Assembly: GCF_000003815.2 (NCBI RefSeq) | Contig: NC_049979.1 | Coordinates: 20,722,759-20,786,758 of the forward strand | Origin: Branchiostoma floridae | Lineage: Eukaryota; Chordata; Leptocardii; Amphioxiformes; Branchiostomatidae | Direction: 5' to 3' | Length of the DNA: 64,000 nt | Shown here: positions 12,787 to 24,400 of the stretch, piece by piece | Position numbering within the stretch: the stretch's first letter is position 1 | Layout: every line of letters begins with the position of its first letter | Program-made: the position numbers and the translations under genes | Notes under the pieces: model-generated | Databases searched by the model: none | Told to the model about the DNA's origin: nothing | Seen by the model: the letters and a program-made list of their open reading frames with translations, nothing else

Positions 12787-13519
12787 AATCTACAGACCAC
12801 TAGCACTGCTCGTGCGATGAAGTAACGTTAGTATCTTTGTAATAATTAAGTGACAAAAGTCGTTGAAACAAGCGCCGCCCCACATTCCGGAAGAAATATT
12901 TTCTACGGTCCGTTGATTCGATAGTATTATGTAACGATGCATTTTATGGCATTGCCGAACTTTCTATTTACAGTCACGTTATCATACCATTCCATGGTAG
13001 TTACTACATGTACATGCATATAGAACGGGCTTGAATCTCCCTCATTGTGTTCTGTGGGAAGAAAATGAAACAGGTTACAATAATTACACGGTCAAACAAA
13101 AGGAGAGTTATTTACAGGTTACAGAATAAGTGTATAGGAAAGAACGTCTTAAGTCACAATAGCTTCGTATTACTAAACGGACTAGCAACATCCCGCACAG
13201 TTTCTGATGCTGAACGTAACACCATTGATTCACAGTCACTGTCCTTGGTGCTGAACACTATCCAAAGAAGAAAGCACAACACAACAAATGGGCAGGCTCC
13301 GCGTATACGTAAGAGACAACATCCGCAGATGGACTCACATATCAAAAGCTAATTGACCACCGTTCATCAATAATAGCTAAGTTCTGTCTTTGGTACTGAA
13401 AGTCATACAAATACATGCAACAAAAGGTTTCCTTCCGTAGATTAGCATATACATTGTACTCTATTTCTCAGCACAATTCTTGGTTTGGCGTACCAGCGGT
13501 GTGTAATTTTGTCTGTTTT
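12787..13519. other. Spacer between divergent duplicated genes
   Basis: This is the loop of the inverted duplication. It contains a third, partial and diverged copy of the promoter-proximal block at about 12951-13012 (GAACTTTCTATTTACAGTCA ... CCATTCCATGG ... TAGTTACTACATG). Open frames within it show no recognisable domain. Transcription would run outward from both sides. Confidence 0.6.
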
Positions 13520-14505
13520 CAAGAACAGTTCTACAACACTGCTCCTCATGTAGTAACTGTTGCTATGGAATGGCGTAATAAAGTGACGGTAAATAGAACA
13601 TTCGGCGTTCTCTTAGTTCTTTTTCTACACTGAAGTCGGCCATCTTGAAAAAAGAGGTTAGTTTCAACTTTTCCTCTTGAATCTTCTCAAATATCTCACG
13701 TTAAACAACTTTCTGTTGGCAGTTTGAAGTTGTGAACAACGTAACATGATATCAGGTGGACAGTAATGTCTTTCTATTACAGATCCTCTCAGAGTTGACG
13801 GCTGATCTCAACCACTGAGTTGCTGTCGCATTTCGCCGTGATTCACGTCAATCGAACGTCAGACAGGTGACAGAGTCAGAGAGGATGGAGCCGTACACGC
13901 TGAGATACGTGCTGAAACTGAACGATCGGGTCGCTAGGGGGCTGGCCTGGCAGCATTACGAGAGTAGGAAGACCGCCCGGATGTCCATCCGTCCCAGCAA
14001 GCCGGCGGGTAACGTCAACTTCACCCCGCTTCCACTCAGCACTACCCAGACACCTGGGTTCTCCGGAGGAGAAAGGTCGTCTGTAGCGAGAGAGCTCCTG
14101 ATGGGTCTATCCGCTTCTCCGGCGCTACAGAACAGCTCCGACGACTCCGGAGACGACGTGACGACGTCCGAGTCCAGCGGTTCGGCCAGGTGCAGAGGAT
14201 TGACCAGAATGACCGTCTGTGCTGTCCGACCTGCCAGTAGAAACCACTTACTGGTTATTCCGGACACTTCGAATTCATCCAACAAACGGCCAGCTGTGAG
14301 CTTCGGCCGGAGAAGAGCTGTGGTGAAGCGGTCTACCCGAGGTGAACAGCGGTGTGAGACGACAGGAGGGAACGAGACAGTAGACTTGATTTACACGGAC
14401 GGCTGTCTGAACAGGCAGAAGCGTCGGAGGGAGGAAGACGAGAGCGAGGTCACACCCTGCGCGAAGAGACACCTGGCGGATGTGGACTATGATGCAGACG
14501 ACGAG
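13520..14505 (+). repeat. Inverted duplication, right arm
   Basis: Mirror partner of 11822-12786. In order it holds the promoter-proximal block (13520-13660), a 5' leader with candidate acceptor TTTCTATTACAG near 13780, and the intact gene. Both arms keep an AAGATGGC-type YY1-like element and GAAnnTTC-type pairs near 13597-13612, which may be regulatory but are weak matches. Confidence 0.85.
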
Positions 14506-14514
14506 TCCAACTGA
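13885..14514 (+). CDS. Unrecognised intronless 209-residue protein, nuclear-type tail
   Basis: I chose the ATG at 13885 (MEPYTLRYVLKLNDR) because the inverted copy shares it; the frame stays open upstream to 13867 but that extension is not conserved. The protein has a short basic amphipathic N-terminal segment (to about residue 45), a long Ser/Thr-rich low-complexity middle with acidic SSDDSGDDVTTSESS, and a basic-acidic tail (RQKRRREEDE, CAKRH) that could be a nuclear localisation signal. There are no membrane segments or signal peptide. A short N-terminal helix, disordered body, NLS and single exon loosely resemble the immediate early response (IER2/IER5) layout, but sequence identity is not evident, so no name is given. 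A candidate 3' splice site near 13780 suggests a 5' UTR intron. Confidence 0.7.
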   Translation: MEPYTLRYVLKLNDRVARGLAWQHYESRKTARMSIRPSKPAGNVNFTPLPLSTTQTPGFSGGERSSVARELLMGLSASPALQNSSDDSGDDVTTSESSGSARCRGLTRMTVCAVRPASRNHLLVIPDTSNSSNKRPAVSFGRRRAVVKRSTRGEQRCETTGGNETVDLIYTDGCLNRQKRRREEDESEVTPCAKRHLADVDYDADDESN

Positions 14515-15210
14515 AAGGGCGCATTGAAATGTGGACTAGAACTGATTGTCCACATGAAAATGAATACCTATTTTTAATATGAACTTGGTGGAAATAATTG
14601 CATACCAAGTTACCGTGAGCTATGAGTCGACTTTTCGTGTCGAAAAATTAAGGGAATCTGAAATCTATTTATTGTTTTTATGAGAAGAATGATTTCCCGA
14701 AAATGCTGTCTTAAGAAACAGAACCAATGTGCAGATGATTGTAGAAAAAAACTTCAAGAGTTTCAACCTTAATCAAACTACGACTGATGAATTTGACAAG
14801 TTTTTGGGTACATCTTTAATTTACACATTGCATTACATTACACGAGCACCTATATTTAATATGAACTTGGTGGGGAGAATTGCATGCCAAGTTACAGTGT
14901 AATTTAAACGTAAATTTCAGACATTTTATGTAAACGCTACTTTCAATTGTAAAACATGACTTCCATGAATTAAAATGGCATTGATGTTTATTAAGAAGAA
15001 TTGGCATAAGTTCTTAAATCACCTGGTTTGTGTATCTCTCATGAATTGTTGAAATACAATTTGCCGTCCTAATTTTTGCTGTAGCCTTCTTGGATCTTCT
15101 TGCTGTAAATACTAGTACGGTACTAGTATGCTGTAGCAAACAGAATCATAGACTCCATGCGGAATTTAACAGCACTGCAGAAAGATGTATTCTCTTGGTT
15201 GAATAAATAT
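14515..15210. other. 3' flank and intergenic sequence
   Basis: AT-rich sequence after the stop at 14514. A short phrase is repeated, CCTATTTTTAATATGAACTTGGTGG near 14568 and a similar one near 14850, both followed by CATRCCAAGTTAC; this is a diverged direct duplication of about 60 bp. No gene seen. Confidence 0.5.
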
Positions 15211-15211
15211 A

Positions 15212-15395
15212 CAGTCAAACCTGTCTATAGCGGCCACTCAAGGGACCGGACAAATTTGGCCACTATACATGTAGACAGGTGGCCTCTGTATAGAGGTGGT
15301 AACTTGTAGATAAAATACCCAAGGGACCGACAAAAAGTGGCCACTATGGACAGGTGGCCCCCCTGTAGAGGTGGCCCCTAATACAGGTTTGACTG
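15212..15395. mobile_element. Tc1/mariner-type MITE
   Basis: The ends are CAGTCAAACCTGT and ACAGGTTTGACTG, flanked on both sides by TA (15210-15211 and 15396-15397), the target duplication of the Tc1/mariner/pogo group. The 184-bp body has internal GTGGCC/GGCCAC repeats and no coding capacity. Confidence 0.85.
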
Positions 15396-15649
15396 TAATC
15401 AGTCGTTAGAGTATCCTGCTAACTGCTACAGCTATAACGTTAGTGTTAGCTTTTATTTCGTGATGTCCGTTCGATCAAAGAGCTTGGTTGTTATAACGTT
15501 ACACATGCAAAGACTTTCTTATCATTCTTCGAATTGATTGGCTACAAATCAGGAGCTGCATATTTGTAACGTTTGACCTCTGGTGACCCTCCCATGCCTA
15601 CTGAAGAAGTGTACAGAAATCTCAGAGGTTTAGTTGCCCCAAACAGAAG

Positions 15650-16974
15650 ATGCCTCTAGTTTCTGGAATCATCAGAGGTCTGATTAGAGGCGCAGACAGG
15701 AGTAGACCATGGAACAGCAAAATGGGGACAAAGTACAACAGAATGGGTACGTAGGGCCATGTCACTTTTTGTTGTAAAATCATGTGGGGAGGGGGGCAGG
15801 TTTTAGGAAGTCGCGTTCCCGTGTCGTTGTGTCAGTCCTCTAATGTTGATTATCCCGAAATATGGTAACATAGTAAGGAACTGAACTTGTTTCAACACAT
15901 GAAATGCTCCACATATTAAGTCTTTAGTTCAGCTATGTCGTGTATTTATATGTAACTGTTTGGTATTGCCGAGCTTTTATCACTGATAAAAGCTCCTTGG
16001 TATTGCGATGTGTGAATGTCACAAACAAATTATTTGTGGTATATGTAACGTTATATGATCAATTTCTTCTTGTTCTTCCAGGGAGAGGTGCTCCAGAACT
16101 AGTTCAGTTCAAGAAAGGTATGAAGACGACTTCTTTTCTTAGGTCGCATTGCAAATTTTTTTTTCAGTTTCGCAAGCTTGTCAATGTGTCATTATTCATT
16201 TTATCGCATGTGATACTACATATTGAAGTTCGCTGTCAAGTACTGTCAAACAATTATCAATCACAATGTTGTTTTGAATGACTGTGTGTTATAACTATCA
16301 CCTACATATCCCTCCAGTAGAGTTGTAGATAATAAGGCTGAAATGTTATTGTCCTGTTCCCTACACAGGCAAGAGGATTGTAATGAGAAATTACATTCCA
16401 CAGTACATAGTACCTGATCTGACAGGATTTGAGGTAAGTTTCCAATGAATCTTACTTGTAAAAAGTATACTGTTCTTTGATATATTTTTCTAAAGGCATG
16501 GGTACGGTTATGTACATACACACGTAGATACTAAGTATGTGCATGGATAGTTTTGGATACACTCGTATGCTTGCACACACTCATACATGTAGATAAACAT
16601 ACATGATAACCGTTGCATACATACACACACACACATATATGCATGGGTTTATGTATATCAACACACTTGCTTTTATACGCAACACACGTCTGTGCATCAA
16701 AAATCATGGTTAGACATTTTTTAATCAAATTGCATGTTTGCTTTATTGACAAAATTTATACAAGGATTAGATGTGTATGATTTCAAGTTTTGCTTTCAAC
16801 AGCAGTTGTGTGCTAAAACCCTGCATGTGTATCTTACTGTTCCAGTTGAAGCCATACGTTACTCCCAAAGTCCCAGAAGTCCACTGCAATCCTGTCACGC
16901 CGAAGGACATATTTGATGTCTGCTGTGCACCGGAAATAGAGGCACAATTCAAGGAAGGGGAGATATCAGAATGA
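15650..16974 (+). CDS. mrpl41: Mitochondrial ribosomal protein L41 (mL41)
   Basis: Component of the large subunit of the mitochondrial ribosome. Four exons: 15650-15746, 16082-16117, 16369-16433 and 16846-16974, all GT-AG with phases 1, 1, 0. The product is 108 residues. Family marks in order are LIRGADRSRPWNSKMG near the start, GRGAPE, the core YIVPDLTGFELKPYV (human has FVVPDLTGFKLKPYV), and a C-terminal segment with TPKDIFDVCCAPEIEAQF. The known family extends about 25 residues further; here the protein ends after KEGEISE, so it is slightly short. The start is the first ATG and gives the conserved RGADR near residue 11. A basic N-terminus suits mitochondrial import. A poly(A) signal AATAAA lies at 17328-17333. 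Confidence 0.93.
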
Positions 16975-17327
16975 CATCATATTATGACTTTAGCAACTAT
17001 CTTTTTTTTTTTACATCACAATGAATGGAGAAGATATTGCATGACCTTTTGGATACTCCAAATGGTCTGACTTGTCTAAACAACCCTGCATGATGATGTG
17101 AAGTCTTGTATATAAGTATGATAGAATTTGATAGCTCACTGCTGTTGTTGTGTTTGGAAAGACATTGTAAGTTTGGAACAAATGTTGCTTTGAAGATTGA
17201 TACCCATGTATGGTTCATGGGTAACTATGTTTCTCAAATTGGAGATCATATTGTTACTAGAGGCCAAAATTTAGACTGTGTACAGAAGACCTAAATTGTC
17301 TATTCAGGCAATTTCAGTCACCAACAC

Positions 17328-17333
17328 AATAAA
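17328..17333 (+). terminator. Poly(A) signal of mrpl41
   Basis: AATAAA about 350 bp after the mrpl41 stop. On the other strand AATAAA lies at 17371-17376 (read as TTTATT here), suited to the convergent minus-strand gene. Both cleavage sites would fall at about 17345-17360. Confidence 0.6.
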
Positions 17334-17344
17334 GATTAAATGTT

Positions 17345-18410
17345 GAAACAAATAAGCAAGTAGTAAGTTGTTTATTCTGATCTGTCAATCACAAATATGA
17401 AGCACACATTGACTGGATCACAGGACAGAAGTCTTTAGAATATATTTTTCAACGGTAGAAAAATAGTCACTAATATTCTCTTAGCAAGTCTACCACAAAT
17501 ATCAGCTTTGCAGTTAGTGGTCAATTTCCTCGGTCTGCAATTTGCACTTTTTAAAATTACTCAGTTCATTAAAACAATGAAAATGTATAGACAAGAAAAT
17601 AGATACCTTTCTCTATACATGGAACTATTTTGTATCACTAAATGTATGCCCCTGATTTGGATACCACTAAAAATGGACAGAATGTAACTTTCTGTTAAGA
17701 CAATTGTTCAAATTTACACTTATTGTTGATAATCATAACGAACTGGACCTATCACATACATTTACATGTACTCGGTAAGGATTTTGTATACAACCATTTG
17801 TGTTACTTTTACCAAACTCATCTCACAATATTATCTTGACACTTACCATGTATATCAAGACTCAAGGACAACCTTTGTGTCACAAAGAAGTCTTTTGACT
17901 ATTACAAAGAAATTTTTTGATTACCATAAACAAATCTTCTGTTGGATAACAATAATTGATATCCTTTTAACATTCTACACATACAATGTACAAATATATA
18001 TATATCTTACAATTGACAAAGTTTAACACAACACACTGAGAAACACTTAAATTTTCACACAACATACACTATACAATATTTTCAAAGAATTCTTTGTACA
18101 AGAATACAGATAGTTCTAATGCAATGGCCTCACATACATGTACAGTAGGAAAAATATGTCGCATAGCAGCATGATAAATTTGTTTATTGACCTGAAGTGA
18201 CTGAAAATTTGTACTTGACAAAGCATACAACAGTATTTTAATACAATTGTAGTCAACAAGGACACCTCTGCTACATTAGCAAAGACTATACCTTGCTTTC
18301 TCTTCATCAGTATTTAACTTATAGCATCCAAACAAGATGACGACAAGGAAGGCAAGTGTTTGTATAAAGTTGTGGCGGGAGTCCTTTATCTTGGGGTGTT
18401 GTTTGTTGTA
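17345..18410 (-). other. Presumed 3' UTR of the IQ-motif gene
   Basis: AT-rich sequence between the stop of the minus-strand gene (18411-18413) and a minus-strand AATAAA at 17371-17376. No competing gene is visible. Calling it UTR is inference from the poly(A) signal and the absence of another exon. Confidence 0.45.
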
Positions 18411-21400
18411 TCATCTTGGAGAGACGTTGAGCTTGCCGAGCCACTCCTTGAGGTCCATACCCCCAGCACGGAAACTTAAATGGGATGAAATAAACAAACA
18501 CAATTATTACCTTTTTTTTTTTTTTTTCAATGGTCACCACGTAACAAGGCCTGAAGGCCACTCAAGGTTACGGGTTACATGGTTGGAACTGTAACAGCAA
18601 CTCTTCGCCCTAGGTCAGAAACATCATGATTGAGACCAGCCCAATTGCTCACTATGAGTGAGGACTAACTGACCCAATAGGCGAAGCAGGGGTTACGAGG
18701 GCTGCTCGGGAGATTCCCTACCCCTATTTTTGGCCGGAATGGTTTGATCCGCTCAGGTGGATGTTCGCACATGTGGGGGTTCTTTAACATGCTTGGGGTG
18801 TTGCTCTCCCCAAACACGGGACTTCCATTTAACGTCCTATCCGAAGGACGGCCCGAGCCGAAGCTGGGTACTCATTTTCACCTGAGTGAAGTGAGGAAAG
18901 TTGTGTTAAGCGCCTTTCCCAAGGGCACAAGATCGGTAACACACCAGGCGGATTCGAACCCGCAACCTCTCGGTCACGAGCTGAAGAAACTGCCACTGTG
19001 CTACACGGTCCCACCTATTACTTTTAAAGCATCAAACAATCTCACATTTTCATTTTTGCTGAAGCAAAGAGCACAAATGCAATCTTTCAACATGTTGTTT
19101 ATAATGTATGATATTTGTTAAACATTTTTGTCTTCTGATTCAGAAGATTCAACACTTACCAGGTAGATTTGACCACACAGCAGCAAGAAATAAACAAGAA
19201 AATAAGAAATCATGTCAACTGGATATTCTCAGCCCTCTTATTATACATGTAGAACCAGCAGCATATATGTATAGAATTTTCTTCGATTTGCCATGTGCAG
19301 AATTATTAGTGGCTTTGTTCATGTTTCCTTTTATGTGATGCATCCTTGATGTTTCTGCAGCAAGATTTTGAATGTCATTCAGGGAGGGGTTGCTAGCTGT
19401 TACATCACCAATACTGTTTGAATCCAAACTGCCATTTACAGGAATCTTGTGTCTATCAATTACACTATCACAGAAAGTCTATTACATAATGATTGACACA
19501 TGCAGCACACCCTACCTGTCAGGGTCCTCCAGCTGCCACTCATACTCATGTAGGTCCTCCATGTCCTCATCCAGCTGCTGGCCCAGCTCAGTCAGAACCA
19601 CATCCACTGCCTGGAACATGGGGAGGGGGTAATGTTGTGGGTCATTATGGCCTTGTGTTATGACTCAGCAGCTGCAAGTTGATGCCAAGTCCACGCGGTG
19701 ACTTGGAGTCTTGACTGAGAAAATGTTTGTCTAAGTTGGGCCTAATTATTATTAACCTGTTCTACTGCACTGTGATTGCTACATGGTCAATCTAATTGGT
19801 CTCTCAACCAATCAGGCCATGCCATGTTCAAACCTGTTACACAGTTAATCTAATCGGTATCTTGACCAATCAGGCCACACCATATTTAAACCTGTTACAC
19901 AGTCAATCTAATCAGTTTCTTGACCAATCAGGCCACACCATATTCAAACCTGTTACACAGTCAATCCAATCAATCTCCAATGGTTCAGCAGTTTCCATCC
20001 ACAGGAAAGGGGGCTGAAGCCAGAGTAGATACATTGTGCAACGTGACAAAGCTAATACAGTGTCAGAATTCTAATATAGTAGTAGTAGCCAATCTTTACT
20101 GACAAGGATTGTATTTCACACTCACATGGATAACAAGGAGTAAGTTGTGTATTACATACCGTGTCAGTGACGACTTTCTCATGAAGTCGTTTTGTAGGCC
20201 AGTTGTCCAGGGTGAACTGTCGATTGTTTCTGACGATGAAGTACTGTTTCAGTAAGTTGTCCAGCACAATGCCTAGTGGGGAAACAAATGGCAAAGTGGT
20301 ATAGATAATTATCATAATTGGCAATAAGGAAACTTATCAGATATATATCCTCTAAATCAAACATTAGAAGCTTTCTGACTGGGGCATGATACACACAGGT
20401 TTCTCCTGCATTTTCCCTGTGCTTCAACTATTGGAACATCATAGAGTTAGAAACAAGAAATTTGCTCAGGAATCAATAAATATAGAATACAACACGGTGT
20501 ATTCCGTATCGCCCAAGGTATCAGCCCGACTGCGGGTCAGATCGCCCGGAGGGTGATCCGACCCGCGGGAGGGCTGAGACCGAGGGTGATGCGGAATACA
20601 CCGTGTTGTATTTTATTTATGTCATACCCACCTGAGAAAACCCATATTTTGATGCAAAATGCGCCAGAAGTTGAACAAATTTGGTGCCCTCGAACAATAA
20701 GTGATGCAACAGCAATGTTCCAACGTCCGAATCAGGTATTCGAATTGCCAATTCGGCCCGCTCGAAACAGTTCGATTTATTCGAATGGAGCCTGTGTAAT
20801 ACGCCTTTCGAACCTGTGCGATACAGAAACGTACGGCCCGGTCCGGAACACCCGTATCGAACGTTTTCGCGTCACAGGTATGACATAAACATAAATATAG
20901 CATGGCTGGATTATACAACTCTTTTAGAAACCATATGTATTTGTTTAAAAGATTAGATAATAACTGTCCTAAAGAAAACTATCAAACGTTTCTACTGCTC
21001 TGTTGTATGCAGTAATTTTGCTGAAATATTTCAGAAAGGGACAGTCTTACCGTCCAAAGCCTTCAGTGCCAGGTCCTCTCTGCTCATGACTTGGCCGTCC
21101 CTCGCAAACAGGTTCAGCAAATGGTGGAGAAACACACCGTCTAGCAGTCTCTTGTTAGCACGGCTAGCCACCTGGTCAGCAATAAGAAAACAATTGCTTC
21201 TTACTGGTGTGTGGTATAACTATATTGTATATTAACAAGCTTTCAAAACATACCACAAATATACAAAGGGCAGCACAAGGGATTAAACAAAGATAGAAAA
21301 CACTGTGGCTGGATCACAATGATGAAATACAAGGCTACACTGGCAGGCAAGATCTAAAGAACCTCTTCACTGCCTTGGTAGAAATCTACAGACCAGTGCA

Positions 21401-24400
21401 TGTATAACTTGTAAGCGCAATCCCCTTACTCTGCATGTACAGTGTAGATCCTGGACTGTGGAGCAAAACACTTCATACCACTCATGCATTAAATCAATCT
21501 TCATATGTCAATGGCAAAGTCATATTGAGTCAGCTCCCTCAAGTACCATTCAACGAAACACTCAATGACATTCAAAACCTATCACATAGAGCTAACTGGT
21601 AAATACTCTACTATGGTGACTCGTTATGTCAAGTCAAGTTGAATTATCAAGATTGTTCCAATGAGCTCCTTGCAATTCAGCCCCTGGCTGCAAAGAGGAA
21701 CTAGTCAGTCCACCCAAGAACAAATTCAATGTTACCTGATGTTTTTCCTCACTCTGAAAGCATGTTGGAAAAGAAAAGTAACTATAACATCTGGCAGCAG
21801 CTACATTCTGAGCAAGTAAACTCTGACAAATTATACAAACACTCATTTTAAGTCTTCCTGTCTACTCCAAGCATATTTTGTGAAGCAACATTAGGAGGTA
21901 GATGCAACAGACAATCAACCACATTGCATTACAAATCTCTTTCTGTTATGTGTATTTTGTTGTGTCTTACATCTAACTTTTACATCTTACATCGTATCAA
22001 AATTACCGGTCACAAAAATTCATTTTGGTTGCTGTACGATCACTTAGTAATTGCCATCAGGGGGCCTACATTGTATAACCCTACATGTACTACAGAATAC
22101 CAGCAGGAGAGAGACACAATCATGTAAAAGCAGGTGGTTACCTCACAGTCACAACCATGGGGGAAGCATAGCTGGGAACAAATTAAAGCAGGTCGTTAAG
22201 TATTGCTGAAAACTGCACTCGCAAAAATCAACCTTAAGGCCACAACTAGTTAACTCTATGGATGGAATTTACATGCACGCTGATTTTCACCTGAGCTAAG
22301 TAAGACATCTTGTTTTTCTCTGGCAATGGCCAACATGGCAAGAAAATACCGAATATGGGAAAATGTCTTGTACAGTAGCATAGAATGTAAATGTAGAAGT
22401 TCCAGTGAGGTAGGATGTATTTGAAGTGATTCTTCCCTACCAAACTAATATCACTTTTTGCACTTCTGAAATGCAGGAATAAAAAAGTTATTGACAGCAT
22501 ATTCTGTCACTTCAATTCCTGTTACAATGATTTCTATATTGAAAATTTAAGGCACAATTTTTTTTTTTGCTGATCATGTCTTTTTTCCGGCTCATGCATT
22601 AGATTTGGCTGTCGTCCATAAAGTTTCTTGCTGTGGCCTAAAGCTTAACAATTGCTATATAAAGCAACCTCTTCTAAAAACCTTTCATTGTGGTTCTCTC
22701 CCTGGTGCTGAACATGCCTTCCATTGGTAGGCTAGGCCATGCTACTACTGATGTTTTCAAGAACTACAGATCAGGAAATTCCCTCCATGAGTTTATGTTT
22801 GCAGTTTTGTGGAAACCTTTCACAACAAACTCATCACACCGTGAAGATATGATTTGCCTCAAATTGTGTTATAACGAACGTAAAACATATGATTTTCCTT
22901 AAATTGCGTTATAACGAACTCAAAGCAGTATAATGCCTTGTCTCCCCCCCACAAAATTAAGTCTCCAAGAACTTAAATCAAATTACCATAAAAATGTAGG
23001 GTACATGTAAAAAAGCTTCTAATGTCTTTAAGAACTGGCATGCTTTCCTTGGTGCTGAACATGCCTTCCATAGAAGGCTTACTCATGCTAATCTCAATAA
23101 AGATGATCTTTTTTTATAACTATTAGTGCTTTTACACATTGCTTTGACACTAAGTACTCCGTGGGTGCTGAACAACACAAATTTGTACTGGGATGAAAAG
23201 TGCAACAGTTAACATCACCTACAGCTGTTGTTAAGAAATACAGGTAAGCACGAGAATTTCCGTATAAAAACAGGTATTGCTTACCTCACGAAGCTCTCTC
23301 CTTTGCACGGCGTTGTCGTACTTTTCCAGAACCTGTGTGGACGTACTCCGGGCCTCCTCTTCCACGACCTCTGACACAATCTCCGTATCGATCATCTGCT
23401 CCAGAATCACGTCAAACACAGCTTCCCTCACCTAGCACAGCAATCATTCTTACAATTACTAGTAATTTACAGTAATCATGTCTGAAAGATAAGCTTTCCA
23501 TAGTAACCTAATGGTTAATCAGTCATGAAAATTACAGGAAGTTAAAGCTAACAGCCTCCCACACTTCACAGGAGGTTGGTACAGTACCTCAATGATATGC
23601 ATCAAAAAGGCTTCTTTTTGGCTCAAAAGATAGCATAATTGTGTTATATATGAAATACGTTTTCTTTTAGCCTTAATTGATCCAGAAGGCATCAGAGTTT
23701 AAACACTGGGGATAAAAGGTTTTAGCAGGTGGATGAAGCCTGATTGATGTAGAATCTAATAACAGAGCTGCTGTCATGTTGTTTACGGCAGACTGTCTGT
23801 ACTTTTCCCTGAAGGGTGGATCAAAGATGGGAGGTTTCTGAGCCAGGATGCAGTTTGACACACTACAGCTGCTCCATCGAGACACTGCCAGTCAAGATCA
23901 ACTCGGAGCATGGGAGGACTGATCAACATGTGACTGCAGAAACATTCATGCCTCCGTGGACTTCTGTACAGAATGTTCTTGATGTACAGAATGTTCTTTG
24001 TTTTTTCATGATGCTCCAACGTGTTAGTCTATGGGCGTTGTCGGCATGATGTCACCAGAACAGAAATCAGAGATTGACAGCGCCAAGGGCACGGCACATC
24101 ACGAGAACACAGATTGGGCAACCGCACAAGCTGACTACTTGATGGAAGTAAGTGTGTCTACTTACACCAGTACCACATTTTTTGAAAAATGCCCAGCCGG
24201 GCAGTTTGCGGGAATGGAAATCATGATACAAAAGAAGACAAAACATGAAAAATGACAAAACAATAGTCATATGAGCATGAATCGTGTATGTCCATTGATA
24301 TATACTTTTACTTTTCATTCCCGAAAACAATCTGGCCTGGTCCTGGTCTGGAATTATGAGCCTGGCATTAGCTCTGAGTGGATTGATGAAGAAATATTAT

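Noticed and set aside
13597-13625. Heat shock element in the duplicated promoter
   Set aside because: GAAnnTTC pairs are present, but spacing to the third unit is irregular, so it is not listed as a site.
18940-19013. A functional tRNA gene on the minus strand
   Set aside because: A and B boxes are present, but the sequence is the degenerate head of a SINE with a long body and poly(A) tail.
18829-19121. Open frames of 61-125 residues
   Set aside because: They fall inside the tRNA-derived SINE.
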